10,318 nt of DNA from Nitrospirota bacterium (GCA_027415455.1 DAIBSV010000069.1:1-10318); one strand, 5' to 3'. Counted from the stretch's first letter, positions 1 through 7,720 are shown. Program-made: numbers and translations. The notes: generated by a model not told the origin, from the letters alone.

Positions 1-157
1 CGCCACCACCTACGATGTGCTGAACGCCCGGGTGAACCTCTCGAACGCCCTCCTGACGAAGGTCACCGACAGAAACCAGCTGCGGGTCGACCGCCTGACC
101 CTGGACCGGGCCATGGGGGTCGTCTCGAACAGCCCCTACCGGGCGGTCCCGCTCCTT
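1..157 (+). pseudogene. TolC-family outer membrane factor, internal fragment in plus orientation
   Basis: The frame starting at base 2 is open from the window edge and reads ATTYDVLNARVNLSNALL, then continues to an LDRAMG motif and ends with SPYRAV near base 148. This is the conserved block of TolC-type outer membrane channels that follows the first long helix pair. The complete TolC-type protein at 6236-7720 has the matching block (FDVLNARVNLSNAQL, then LNNAMG). Beyond about base 150 the frame reads PLLSLPVPG and then basic, low-quality sequence that is only the antisense of the neighbouring minus-strand gene. There is no local start codon or ribosome site, so this is a fragment and not a gene. 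It fits as the piece that should directly follow residue 204 of the minus-strand TolC fragment next to it, but it lies in the opposite orientation. Its left part lies outside the window. The homology is clear; whether the rearrangement is real or an assembly error cannot be decided here. Confidence 0.7.
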
Positions 158-767
158 TCGCTTCCTGTTCCTGGAGCTTGTAGTCGTCGATCGTCAGATC
201 GTCCACCCGGATGAGCTTCTGGTCCTTCAGGACCAGGAAGAAGGCTTTTTCGACGTTCAGGACCGTGTCCTGGAGGGTCCGGCTGTACTGGCTGCGGCTG
301 GCCCGGTAAAGATGACGGTTCTGGAGGACCTGGGAGCGTCTGCGCCCGAAGGAGAAGAGAGTCTCGGAGAGTGTCAGCTGGGCCTGGTAGAAATCATAGT
401 TCACGGGAGATTCCGGAATGGTGAAGGGAAATCCCGGCTGGGGTCCGAAGTTTCCGGTCTCGCGCGTGTAGGTCGAGGAACCGGAGAGGGTCGGATAGTA
501 CTGGCTCTGGGCCACCCCGATCCCGGCCTTCGAGGCCGCGATCCCCTGCTGGGCAGCTCCCAGGCCGGGATAGGTCCGGAGGGCAATCCGGAGGGCCTCC
601 CGGAGGGTGAGACGGTAGGGGCGGTCTCCGGGAGTCCCCGAGACGATCTGTGTCAGGTTATCCTGGGCGAGGGCCTCCGCTCCTGAAAGAATGGGTTCAA
701 GAGCATAAGAGATAACCGATATCGAAAATAAATAAAAACAAAAAACGGCCCCATGACAAAACTTCAA
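63..767 (-). CDS. TolC-family outer membrane factor, N-terminal part, broken at an inversion junction
   Basis: This is the N-terminal half of a TolC-type outer membrane channel for a tripartite efflux or type I export system. The frame is open further upstream, but I place the start at the TTG at 767. GGAGAGAGG lies 3 bp before it (8 bp from its GGAG), and the product then begins MKFCHGAVFCFYLFSISVIS, a good signal peptide with cleavage probably near YALEP or AEALA. The longer version starting at 968 would overlap the regulator's start and carry an AT-encoded, unlikely N-terminus. TolC homology starts at residue 53 (LTLREALRIALRTYP), continues through QSQYYPTLSGS, TRETGNFG and LFSFGRRRSQV, and stops at residue 204 (TIDDYKLQEQEAK), near base 156. 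The remaining 30 codons to the TGA at 63 are antisense of the plus-strand TolC piece and mean nothing. A normal member has about 430-500 residues, so the last half is missing or rearranged. The gene is divergent from the LysR gene and is its likely target. Confidence 0.75.
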   Translation of the reverse strand: MKFCHGAVFCFYLFSISVISYALEPILSGAEALAQDNLTQIVSGTPGDRPYRLTLREALRIALRTYPGLGAAQQGIAASKAGIGVAQSQYYPTLSGSSTYTRETGNFGPQPGFPFTIPESPVNYDFYQAQLTLSETLFSFGRRRSQVLQNRHLYRASRSQYSRTLQDTVLNVEKAFFLVLKDQKLIRVDDLTIDDYKLQEQEAKGAGPPGRGCSRRPPWPGPGSGGRPAAGFCR

Positions 768-947
768 ACGCCTCTCTCCGGACAGGTATTTGAATATAAT
801 TAATAAATTATTAAAAAAAGAGATTATTGAATATCCGGGACGATAAATATTATAATCAATCAAGAGTGAATTCTTGGTTGGCCTCCGAAAGAGTCGCCGG
901 CCCCATTTCGTATTCGGCCGAATCATAATTTTATGGAAGGACGTCGC
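768..947. promoter_or_regulatory. AT-rich divergent promoter/operator region between tolC-like gene and lysR-type gene
   Basis: This 180-bp spacer is strikingly AT-rich against GC-rich neighbours, and the AT bias continues into the signal-peptide codons of the tolC-like gene to about 700. It contains two inverted repeats: TTAATAA-A-TTATTAA at 800-814, and TATC-CGGGAC-GATA at 832-845, whose GC core stands out in the AT background. LysR-type regulators commonly bind dyads of the form T-N11-A and act on a divergent neighbour; T801/A813 and T834/A846 fit that spacing. A TATATT at 798-793 on the minus strand could be the -10 of the tolC-like gene, which would place the second dyad about 50 bp upstream of transcription start, a usual activator site. 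No good -35 accompanies it. The dyads are seen directly; their function is inferred. Confidence 0.5.
827..856 (+). promoter_or_regulatory. Putative sigma-70-type promoter of the LysR-type regulator gene
   Basis: TTGAAT (827-832), an 18-bp spacer and a perfect TATAAT (851-856) point toward the regulator gene. Predicted transcription start is near 863, which leaves a leader of about 85 nt before the ATG at 948. The TATC-N6-GATA dyad (832-845) sits between the two elements, the arrangement expected for autorepression by a LysR-type protein. In an AT-rich stretch a chance match is possible. Confidence 0.5.
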
Positions 948-1883
948 ATGACCCTCTCCCAGATCCATACCTTTCTCGTCGTCAGCGAATCCCTGAACTT
1001 CACCAAGGCCTCCCGCATTCTTTCCGTGACGCAGCCGGCCGTCAGCACCCAGATCCAGCTTCTGGAAAAGGAGCTGGGGGTCAGCCTTTTCAATCGTCTC
1101 GGACGCCGCGTCTACCTCAGTCAGGCGGGTTTTCGCTTTCGGGACCTGGCTCTTGAAATCATATCACGTGTCGACCGATCCCAGACACTCCTCCATTCCT
1201 TCACGCCCCTCACGAAGACCGATCCCCTGCGGCTCGGAACGGGGTTTGGCGTCCGTCCCGAAAGAGAGAAATACCTTCAGCACTACCTGCACGGGACATT
1301 CCAGAAGCGTGTCCCCATCAAGGTTCTCCAGGCTCCGGAGCCCCAGCTCGTGGCCGAGTTCGACAAGAAGCAGGCGGATATCGTGATGTTCTACAAGTTC
1401 GACAAGGATCCGTCCCCCCTGGCGGGCTCGGGCGTGATCGAAATGCTGATCGAGAAGACCAATACCCTCATCCTGGGATCTCCAGGGCTTCCGAAGGACA
1501 AATGGCGTCGGGACCTCCGTCTTCTCGAATCCTTCCCCCTGCTCCTTCCTCCGAAAACGAGCCTGCTCAGAAAGGAGCTCGACCAGAAGCTCGCCTCCCT
1601 CAATCTGAACGTCAAGCCCGGAATCGAGACGACCGATGCCGACTTCATCCGGAAAGCCCTCTTGTCGGGGTTCGGCGTGGGAATCTTCCCCGCAAGCCTC
1701 TTCCGGCAGGAAATCGAAAGCGGAGAGCTGATCGGCCTCTCCCTCCCCGAAGTCTCCTACCCCTGCTCCCTCGTGGCCTACACCCGCGAAGACGAGGACC
1801 GGCAATCCCTGTCGGTCAACTATGTCGCCCTGCAGATTCTGGGGGCTGGCTGGCCCGATACCTGGGCCAACGAGAAACGATAG
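948..1883 (+). CDS. LysR-type transcriptional regulator
   Basis: This is a 311-residue LysR-type regulator, the usual length. The N-terminal winged helix-turn-helix covers residues 2-60 (LSQIHTFLVVSESLNFTKAS, then TQPAVSTQIQLLEKELG, SLFNRLGRRVYLS and AG). The effector-binding domain follows from about residue 90 to the end and includes the typical late segment GFGVGIFPASL. I chose the ATG at 948 over the one at 933 because GGAAGG at 935-940 gives a 7-bp spacing and MTLSQIHTFL is a standard LysR start. It is divergent from the tolC-like gene, so it most likely controls that efflux locus and perhaps itself, possibly in response to a small organic ligand. The ligand cannot be predicted. Its stop codon is only 6 bp from that of the convergent RND permease gene. 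Confidence 0.93.
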   Translation: MTLSQIHTFLVVSESLNFTKASRILSVTQPAVSTQIQLLEKELGVSLFNRLGRRVYLSQAGFRFRDLALEIISRVDRSQTLLHSFTPLTKTDPLRLGTGFGVRPEREKYLQHYLHGTFQKRVPIKVLQAPEPQLVAEFDKKQADIVMFYKFDKDPSPLAGSGVIEMLIEKTNTLILGSPGLPKDKWRRDLRLLESFPLLLPPKTSLLRKELDQKLASLNLNVKPGIETTDADFIRKALLSGFGVGIFPASLFRQEIESGELIGLSLPEVSYPCSLVAYTREDEDRQSLSVNYVALQILGAGWPDTWANEKR

Positions 1884-1889
1884 ACGTCC

Positions 1890-4800
1890 CTATTCCGGAA
1901 TGTTGGGAGTGATCTGCTCCCACTCCCGGGGGCCCGGGAAGGCCGGGCCTTTCCGGGGTTTGGACTCCCGCCACGTGTGCAGGGAATAATAGAGAAGCGG
2001 AATCAGGACCAGGGTGAAGACGGTGGCGAAGGTCAGTCCGCCGATCACCGCCCGCGCCAGCGGCATGCTGTTGGAGCTTCCCACCTCGAGTCCGATCGCC
2101 ATGGGCAGGAGTCCCGTGACCGTCGCGATGCTGGTCATCAGGACCGGCCGAAGCCGGGTGATTCCGCCCTTGACCACGGCCTCTCCGATCGACAATCCCC
2201 TCTCCCTGACCAGCTTGTTGGTATAGTCCACCAGAAGCACCCCGTTGCTGACGGCGATACCTCCTGTCACGATCACCCCCATGAAGGCGATAGAAGAAAA
2301 ATTCGTTCCGGTCAGGAAGAACATCCAGATGACGCCGGTCAGCCCCAGGGGAACGGTGAACATGATGATGAAGGGGTCGAGGAAGGAGCGGAACTGGATG
2401 GCCAGGACCATGTAGACCAGGAAAAGAGAGGAGAGAAGAGCGACGAAGAGGGACAAAAAGGTCCCCCTCTGCTCGGCGATCTGTCCGGCCAGATTGATCG
2501 TGAAGCCCTCCGGAAGGGAGGTGCGCTTCATGAGAACGGCGAGATCCTTCGCGATGTCCCCCAGGGGGCGTCCCACGGGATTGGCGGTGATGGTGATCAG
2601 TCGGGTCATGTATTTCCGGTCGATCTCGTTCGGCGAGCTTCCCAGTTCGATGGTCGCAATGTTCCGAAGAAGGATGGGGCTCCCGCTGGGGGTGGTCAGG
2701 AAGACGTTCTCGAGATCCTCGAGGGAATGCCGGAACGGACGGTCGAACTGGACGATGATGTTGTATTCGTTGCCCGTCTTCGGGTCGGTATAGATCGACG
2801 GGTTGTTTTCGTTTCCGACGAAGCTCCAGAGAACGGTTGAGGCGATGTCCGAGACGGACAGACCCACCATCCTTGCCTTGACCCGGTCGATCTTGACGTT
2901 GTAAGTGGGATAGTGGAAATCATTGGGAAGAACCTGGACATCCCCTACCCCCGCTATCTTTTTCATCCCGCGCGCGAGACGGTAAGCCAGATCCTCTCCC
3001 GTCTTCAGATCGTATCCGTACACCTCGATGTTGATGATCCCCTGGTATCCGAAATTGATGATCCGCTCGATCAGCCCTCCGGGCATGAAATAGATCCCGA
3101 CTCCGGGAAACTGTCCCGAGACGGCCTTACGGACCCGTTCCATGGCCTGGTCGGAGGTTTCACTTCGTTTGTCCGGCTCCACGAGGTTCACCTGGATGAA
3201 TCCGGTATCCGGGCCCGTATTGCTGGTAAAGACCGAGGCCGCCCCGTTGGTTCCCCGTCCCGCGGTGCTCCGGAGGCCGATGTTGGAAGCGATGAGCCGG
3301 ACTTCGCTTTGGGGGAGGGTCCTCCGGATGAGTCCCTCCATCTCCTTGGCCGTTTCGGTGGTGACCTCGATCCGCGTCCCGGGGGGTTCCTGGATGTTGA
3401 CGGTGAACTGGCTCTCGTCGGGGGCGGGAAAAAACTCCGTGCCGATCCCCTTCAGAAGCGGCAGGGACAAAAGGAAAAGGGCCCCGAGGGAGAAGTAGAC
3501 CTTTTTCCGGTGGTGAAGGGAAAAATCCAGGAGACGCTTGTAGGACTGCTCCGTCCGGTGAAAGAGGCGGATCAGGAAGTTTTCCCGAAGGGGTTCCCCC
3601 GGGACCGAGGTCTTCAGAAACCGATAGCAGAGAAGGGGTGTGACGGTCCGGGAGACGAAAAAGGAGGCAAACAGGGCGAAGGTGATGGTCAGGGCCATGG
3701 GGGTGAAGAGCAGACGGCCGATGCCTTCCATGAAGACGATGGGAAAAAAGACGATGACGGTCGTGATGGTCGAGGCCAGGATCGGCATCGCCACCTCCCG
3801 GGCGGCGGAAAGAAGGGCCACGGGACGCGATTCCTCGCCCAGTGAGAAGTGGCGATAAATGTTCTCGAGCTCGACGATCGAATCGTCCACGAGCCGGCCG
3901 ATCCCCAGGGCCAGCCCGCCGAAGGTGAAGATGTTGAGGGTTTCATGGGTGAAGTAGAGAAAGATGAGGGCCACGAGAGCGGAAAGAGGAATGGCCGTCC
4001 CGATGATGAAGGTGGCCCGGAGGCTTCCGAGAAAGAGGAGGATGACGAGGACGGCCAGGATCGCCCCCTGGACCGACTCGTGGTAGAGGCCACGGATCGA
4101 CTGGCGTATGTAGGTGGACTGGTCGAAGAATGTGTCGAGATGGACCCCCGGCGGAATGCCCCGGAGATGGGGAATCGCCTTCCGGACGGCGTCCACGACC
4201 TCCACGGTGTTCGAGCCCGGTTGCTTGTTGACGGCCAGGTAGACCGCGTTTTCTCCGTTGACTCGGACGATGTTGGTCTGGGTTTCGGCAGAATCCTTCA
4301 CACGGGCGAAATCCTTGACGAAAACAGGCACAGTGCGGCCGTCGGGGGTCGTTTGGGTGGCGACGGGAACATTCTTCAGGACATTGACCAGGTCGTGGGA
4401 GATCTGGTTGTTGGTGAAGAGATTGTAGTCCTTGGAACCGATCTTGATATCGCCCGAGGGCAGGATCAGATTGGCCAGATTGATCGCATTCACCACCTGG
4501 ATCATCGAGAGGTTCCGGGCCAGGAGCTCGCGCGGGTCGACATTGATGTTGATCTGGCGGACCTTTCCGCCATTGACCGTCGCCTGGGAGACGTTGGGAA
4601 GCTGTTCGAGCTGGGGTTCGATGGTGTTGTAGGCCAGGTCGTAGAGCTGGATCTGGTTCATCGAGGGATTCGAGACGGTCAGGGAAACCACCGGGATGTT
4701 CGCAATGTCGAACTTGAGAATGAAGGGCTGCTGGATGCCCGGCGGAAGCTGATTCTGGATCTGGGAGATCTTCTGGACGGCCTGGACGAGTCCCCCGTTC

Positions 4801-5102
4801 AGGTCCTTCCCCCAGTTGAACCAGACCTGGATCGAGGAGACCCCCATCCGGGACTGGGACTGGATGTGGCTCACATCGTCGATCGTCGCCAGAGTCTTTT
4901 CGAGGGGGTAGGTGACGCTCCGCTCGACGTCGACGGGGGAGGCGCCGGGATAGATGGTTCCGACGATCAGAACCGGGACGGCCAGATTCGGAAAAAGGTC
5001 GATGGGGAGCCGGCTGACCGACTGGGCCCCCATGAGGACCAAAAGCATCGACATCATGAAGATGGCGATGGGATTTTTCAAGGCCAGACGGGTCAGCCAC
5101 AT
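1890..5102 (-). CDS. RND efflux permease, AcrB/HAE-type inner-membrane pump subunit
   Basis: At 1070 residues this is a full-length proton-driven RND pump subunit. The N-terminus MWLTRLALKNPIAIFMMSML begins with the first membrane helix, followed by a porter loop with IYPGASPVDVERSVTYPLE. Helices 2-6 follow, with the helix-4 proton-relay pair in GIGRLVDDSIVELEN (Asp406 and Asp407). After a second periplasmic loop come helices 8-12 with GGIAVSNGVLLVDY and TRLRPVLMTS. The lysine of AcrB helix 10 (Lys940) corresponds to Ser952 here; non-lysine residues at this position occur in other RND clades. The sequence is closer to the organic-compound (HAE) type than to a metal (CusA) type, but the substrate is unknown. 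The ATG at 5102 lies 30 bp downstream of the adaptor gene stop, so this is the last gene of the pump operon. A small hairpin lies directly before its start codon. Confidence 0.95.
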   Translation of the reverse strand: MWLTRLALKNPIAIFMMSMLLVLMGAQSVSRLPIDLFPNLAVPVLIVGTIYPGASPVDVERSVTYPLEKTLATIDDVSHIQSQSRMGVSSIQVWFNWGKDLNGGLVQAVQKISQIQNQLPPGIQQPFILKFDIANIPVVSLTVSNPSMNQIQLYDLAYNTIEPQLEQLPNVSQATVNGGKVRQININVDPRELLARNLSMIQVVNAINLANLILPSGDIKIGSKDYNLFTNNQISHDLVNVLKNVPVATQTTPDGRTVPVFVKDFARVKDSAETQTNIVRVNGENAVYLAVNKQPGSNTVEVVDAVRKAIPHLRGIPPGVHLDTFFDQSTYIRQSIRGLYHESVQGAILAVLVILLFLGSLRATFIIGTAIPLSALVALIFLYFTHETLNIFTFGGLALGIGRLVDDSIVELENIYRHFSLGEESRPVALLSAAREVAMPILASTITTVIVFFPIVFMEGIGRLLFTPMALTITFALFASFFVSRTVTPLLCYRFLKTSVPGEPLRENFLIRLFHRTEQSYKRLLDFSLHHRKKVYFSLGALFLLSLPLLKGIGTEFFPAPDESQFTVNIQEPPGTRIEVTTETAKEMEGLIRRTLPQSEVRLIASNIGLRSTAGRGTNGAASVFTSNTGPDTGFIQVNLVEPDKRSETSDQAMERVRKAVSGQFPGVGIYFMPGGLIERIINFGYQGIINIEVYGYDLKTGEDLAYRLARGMKKIAGVGDVQVLPNDFHYPTYNVKIDRVKARMVGLSVSDIASTVLWSFVGNENNPSIYTDPKTGNEYNIIVQFDRPFRHSLEDLENVFLTTPSGSPILLRNIATIELGSSPNEIDRKYMTRLITITANPVGRPLGDIAKDLAVLMKRTSLPEGFTINLAGQIAEQRGTFLSLFVALLSSLFLVYMVLAIQFRSFLDPFIIMFTVPLGLTGVIWMFFLTGTNFSSIAFMGVIVTGGIAVSNGVLLVDYTNKLVRERGLSIGEAVVKGGITRLRPVLMTSIATVTGLLPMAIGLEVGSSNSMPLARAVIGGLTFATVFTLVLIPLLYYSLHTWRESKPRKGPAFPGPREWEQITPNIPE
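1934..1956. terminator. GC-rich hairpin near the convergent 3' ends of lysR-type and RND genes
   Basis: CCGGGAAGGCC and GGCCTTTCCGG form an 11-bp inverted repeat (one G-T pair) with almost no spacer, inside the last codons of the permease and about 50 bp after the regulator stop. No proper T-run follows on the plus strand, only GGTTTGG. It may help terminate transcription from lysR, or simply be a GC-rich coding accident. No other terminator candidate fits the 6-bp convergent gap. Confidence 0.3.
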
Positions 5103-5107
5103 AAAAC

Positions 5108-5120
5108 GGGAACCCTTCCC
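5108..5120 (-). promoter_or_regulatory. Small hairpin overlapping the ribosome-binding site of the RND permease gene
   Basis: In the mRNA sense the adaptor-permease spacer reads GGGAA-GGG-TTCCC, then G, TTTT and the ATG. The 5-bp perfect stem includes the only Shine-Dalgarno-like sequence (GGGAAGGG) and ends 5 nt before the start codon. It could lower translation of the permease relative to the adaptor, or act as a weak pause site because four U follow the stem. The repeat is seen; the role is inferred. Confidence 0.35.
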
Positions 5121-5132
5121 CCTGGAGGGCGA

Positions 5133-6239
5133 TCAATAGCCATTCTGAGGAACGACAGGCCGGGATTGGACATGGTCTCCGTCCTCGAGGTGCTCCTGGC
5201 CGGCGACGACGATCGTTTCCCCGGCTTCAAGGCCCGCCTTGATTTCGGCATTCTTCCGGCCGATGAAGCCCACGGTCACTGCATGCTTTCTGGCGATCCC
5301 CTGCCCGTCGACGGTGTAGACCCAGGTCTTGTTCTGGCGCGAGAGAATCGCCCCCTTGGGGATGAGGAGGACATTTTTGTGTGTGGCCAGGTTCAGGACC
5401 GCCTTGGCGAACATTCCGGGTTTCAGGACGCCGTCCTTGTTCGGCATGTCGATTTCGATGGCCAGGGTTCGCGTGGAGGTGTCGAGGGCCGGATTCATGC
5501 GGGTGACCTTGCCGGGAAAGAGCTGGCCCGGAAAGGCGTCCACCATGACCTTCACGGGAAGTCCGATCCGAAGGTAGCGGATGTCCCGCTCCGGGACATT
5601 GACCACGATCTTGACGATATGGGTGTCGACCACCGTGAAGAGCGGGTTGGAGTTGGCGGAAAGGGCGGCGGTCGTCGCCGGAATCGTCGCTCCCGGATCG
5701 ACCATCCGGTTATAGATATATCCGTCGAAGGGGGCGACGATATCGGCGTAGGAGAGCATCTTCCGGGAGTAGTCGACCGAGGCCTGGGCCTGGCGGCACT
5801 GGGAGGAGGCCAGATCGTAGGAGTCCTTCGAGACGAGGTTCTTCGCCAGGAGGGCCTTGTAGCGGTTCGCGTTCAGGCAAACGTAGTCCCGGTTCGCCTG
5901 GGCCTGGTGGTACTGGGCCTTGAGGGTCGTGCTGTTGATGTGGGCCAGGAGCTGCCCCTTCTTCACATGATAGCCCCGGCGAACGGTGATGTTGTCGAGA
6001 TAGCCGCTCACCTGGGCATAGATCGCCGCCTGGTTGATGGGCTGAATGTCCGCCGTCAGGGTAATGATCTCGGAGATGTCCCCCTTCCGGACCGGCATGA
6101 CCCCCACGACCTCGGCCGCGGCAATCTTTCCCCGGGCCCCCGTCTTCTTCACTGGCCGGTGAATGAACCGGACGGCGACGATGACGAGAAACACCACGAT
6201 TCCAAGCATAATGGCCATACGGCCCACGCGTCGATTCAC
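5133..6239 (-). CDS. RND efflux periplasmic adaptor (membrane fusion protein, HlyD/AcrA family)
   Basis: This 368-residue adaptor bridges the inner-membrane permease and the outer membrane channel. An N-terminal membrane anchor spans about residues 8-26 (MAIMLGIVVFLVIVAVRFI); there is no lipobox cysteine, so it is held by this helix. The lipoyl/barrel-sandwich halves lie near residues 71-102 (AQVSGYLDNITVRRGYHVKK) and 163-186 (YADIVAPFDGYIYNRMVDPG), flanking an alpha-hairpin (about 103-162). A beta-barrel domain (VNVPERDIRYLRIGLPVKV) and a membrane-proximal domain with KPGMFAKAVL and LLIPKGAI follow. The start is a GTG at 6239 in a GTGA overlap with the outer membrane factor stop, with GAGGAG upstream, which indicates translational coupling. 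An ATG seven codons on is a possible alternative start. Confidence 0.94.
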   Translation of the reverse strand: MNRRVGRMAIMLGIVVFLVIVAVRFIHRPVKKTGARGKIAAAEVVGVMPVRKGDISEIITLTADIQPINQAAIYAQVSGYLDNITVRRGYHVKKGQLLAHINSTTLKAQYHQAQANRDYVCLNANRYKALLAKNLVSKDSYDLASSQCRQAQASVDYSRKMLSYADIVAPFDGYIYNRMVDPGATIPATTAALSANSNPLFTVVDTHIVKIVVNVPERDIRYLRIGLPVKVMVDAFPGQLFPGKVTRMNPALDTSTRTLAIEIDMPNKDGVLKPGMFAKAVLNLATHKNVLLIPKGAILSRQNKTWVYTVDGQGIARKHAVTVGFIGRKNAEIKAGLEAGETIVVAGQEHLEDGDHVQSRPVVPQNGY

Positions 6240-7720
6240 TTTCCCTGCTCCTCACGGTTTTTCCGCCGTTTCGCTTCGGTCAGCGGATCGAGACCCGAGT
6301 CCCTGATCAGTGTCGCCCGGGCAATCTTGTATCCGTAGACCGCCTGGACGACCTGGGCCCTGGCGGCCGCGAGATCGGCTTCCGCCTGGGTCAGGGCGAC
6401 GGCGCTTCCCACTCCCACCTGGTATTGCCCTGCGGCGAGCCGGAGGCTTTCCTTGGCCTGGCTCAGAAGATCCTGGGTGGTCTTGATCCGTTCCATCGCC
6501 GTATTGAGATTGTAGATATCCTGCCTGATCGCCGCCACGATTCCGACCCGGACATTTTCTTCGGCATCCCTGGCGGCGAGGGTCGTTTTCTGGGCCTGAC
6601 GTTCCTGGTGAACCGTCAGAAAGCCCGAAAAAATCGGGATGGAGATCGTGGCCCCTGCCGACCAGTTGTAGGTCAGGGGAAAGAACATGCTGGCGTAGGT
6701 GTACCCTCCGGTCATGCCGATGGAGGGCATGTAGGTGCTTTCATAGTAGCGTTCGTTCTGAAGGTCCGCCTTTTTCTGGTTGACGGCGGAAGAGAGGTCG
6801 GGCCGGTTCCGCAGAGCCTGTTCGATCAGCTTTTGATAGTCCGCACTGAATGGAACGTAAGCCAGGTCGGTCTCGACGCTGTAGGAGACGCTGGACTCGA
6901 TTCCCATGGCATTGTTCAAGGCGACCCGGGCCGTTGAGACATTGTTTTTGGCCGTGATGAGATTGAGCTGGGCGTTGGAGAGATTGACCCGGGCGTTCAG
7001 GACGTCGAACTTGGCGGCCATGCCGATCTGGAATTCGGCCTGGGCGACCTGGAGCTGGGCCTTGTAGTCGTCGACGGTTTTTTTGGCCGCCTCGACGAGA
7101 AGAAGATTCTGGGCCAGGGTGTCGTAGGCGGTTTCGACACTGGAAAGCAGGTTCAGAAGGGTCCATCGGGCCTGGTCCTGGGACGACTTGTAGGCGTATT
7201 TCGCCTGCCGGACCTGGGTGATTCGCTGACCGAAGGTGAAGATCGTCTGGGTCAGATTGAAGGACGCCTGGAAAAAGTTGTAGGCCTGGTTCGAGTTCGG
7301 AGGCAATGCCACGTAGAAGGACTGGGGAATGCCGGGAGATATCACAAAGTTTCCGGTCTCGTAGTTGTATCCCGCCCCGGCGGAGAGGTGAGGCATGTAG
7401 TTCGACAGGGCTTCCCCGATGATCTCCTTGTTGGCCTGGGCGGTGTGGAGCATCTGTCGGTACTGGGGATGGTGGTCGATCGTGATGGACATCGCCTCAA
7501 GAAGCGTGAGGCGCGAAGGAAGCTGGACGGCGTTTTCTTTTTTTGGAGCAAGAAGATAGGTGTCGTTCCCCGAAGAGTTTTCCATCGGGGCCCCCAAAGC
7601 GGAGTGGTTCCAGTAGCCGCCGACACACAGAAAAAGCGCGAGTCCCAGGAAAAGAAATTTGTTCCCTCCTGGGATTTTGGTTCTTCCACTTTTCCTAAAA
7701 GAGCGAATTTTCTGTCTCAT
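6236..7720 (-). CDS. TolC-type outer membrane efflux channel
   Basis: This 494-residue outer membrane factor provides the exit duct of the tripartite pump encoded with it. A signal peptide covers about residues 20-44 (KFLFLGLALFLCVGG, ending ALGA). Two repeated outer-membrane-efflux domains follow: the first from residue 71 (LTLLEAMSITIDHHPQYRQM, YMPHLSAGAGY, YETGNF, TIFTFGQRITQV, KFDVLNARVNLSNAQL) and the second from about residue 300 (LIEQALRNRPDLSSA, YMPSIGMTGGYTY, ISIPIFSGF, YQVGVGSAVALTQAEADL). The C-terminus is charged (AKRRKNREEQGK). No lipobox cysteine follows the signal peptide. The ATG at 7720 has AAGGA just upstream; the preceding gene ends 12 bp before it, and the adaptor gene overlaps its stop. 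It is a paralogue of the broken TolC fragment at the left edge, sharing YETGNF/TRETGNFG and the DVLNARVNLSNA block. Confidence 0.95.
   Translation of the reverse strand: MRQKIRSFRKSGRTKIPGGNKFLFLGLALFLCVGGYWNHSALGAPMENSSGNDTYLLAPKKENAVQLPSRLTLLEAMSITIDHHPQYRQMLHTAQANKEIIGEALSNYMPHLSAGAGYNYETGNFVISPGIPQSFYVALPPNSNQAYNFFQASFNLTQTIFTFGQRITQVRQAKYAYKSSQDQARWTLLNLLSSVETAYDTLAQNLLLVEAAKKTVDDYKAQLQVAQAEFQIGMAAKFDVLNARVNLSNAQLNLITAKNNVSTARVALNNAMGIESSVSYSVETDLAYVPFSADYQKLIEQALRNRPDLSSAVNQKKADLQNERYYESTYMPSIGMTGGYTYASMFFPLTYNWSAGATISIPIFSGFLTVHQERQAQKTTLAARDAEENVRVGIVAAIRQDIYNLNTAMERIKTTQDLLSQAKESLRLAAGQYQVGVGSAVALTQAEADLAAARAQVVQAVYGYKIARATLIRDSGLDPLTEAKRRKNREEQGK

Noticed and set aside
768..968. N-terminal extension of the left TolC-like gene to a start at 968
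   Set aside because: It would overlap the regulator's start and translate the AT-rich promoter region. The TTG at 767 has a good ribosome site and begins directly with a signal peptide.
1164..1805. 213-codon minus-strand frame inside the LysR-type gene
   Set aside because: It is entirely antisense to a well-supported regulator and rich in Gly and Glu with no family features.
2913..3845. 310-codon plus-strand frame inside the permease gene
   Set aside because: It is a low-complexity, charged shadow of the RND gene, with no plausible ribosome site or recognisable motif.
3849..6338. 829-codon open frame on the plus strand across the adaptor and permease genes
   Set aside because: It is antisense to two unmistakable efflux genes. 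Its product is rich in Asp, Gly, Arg and His with no domain logic, as expected from a stop-poor opposite frame of GC-rich coding DNA.
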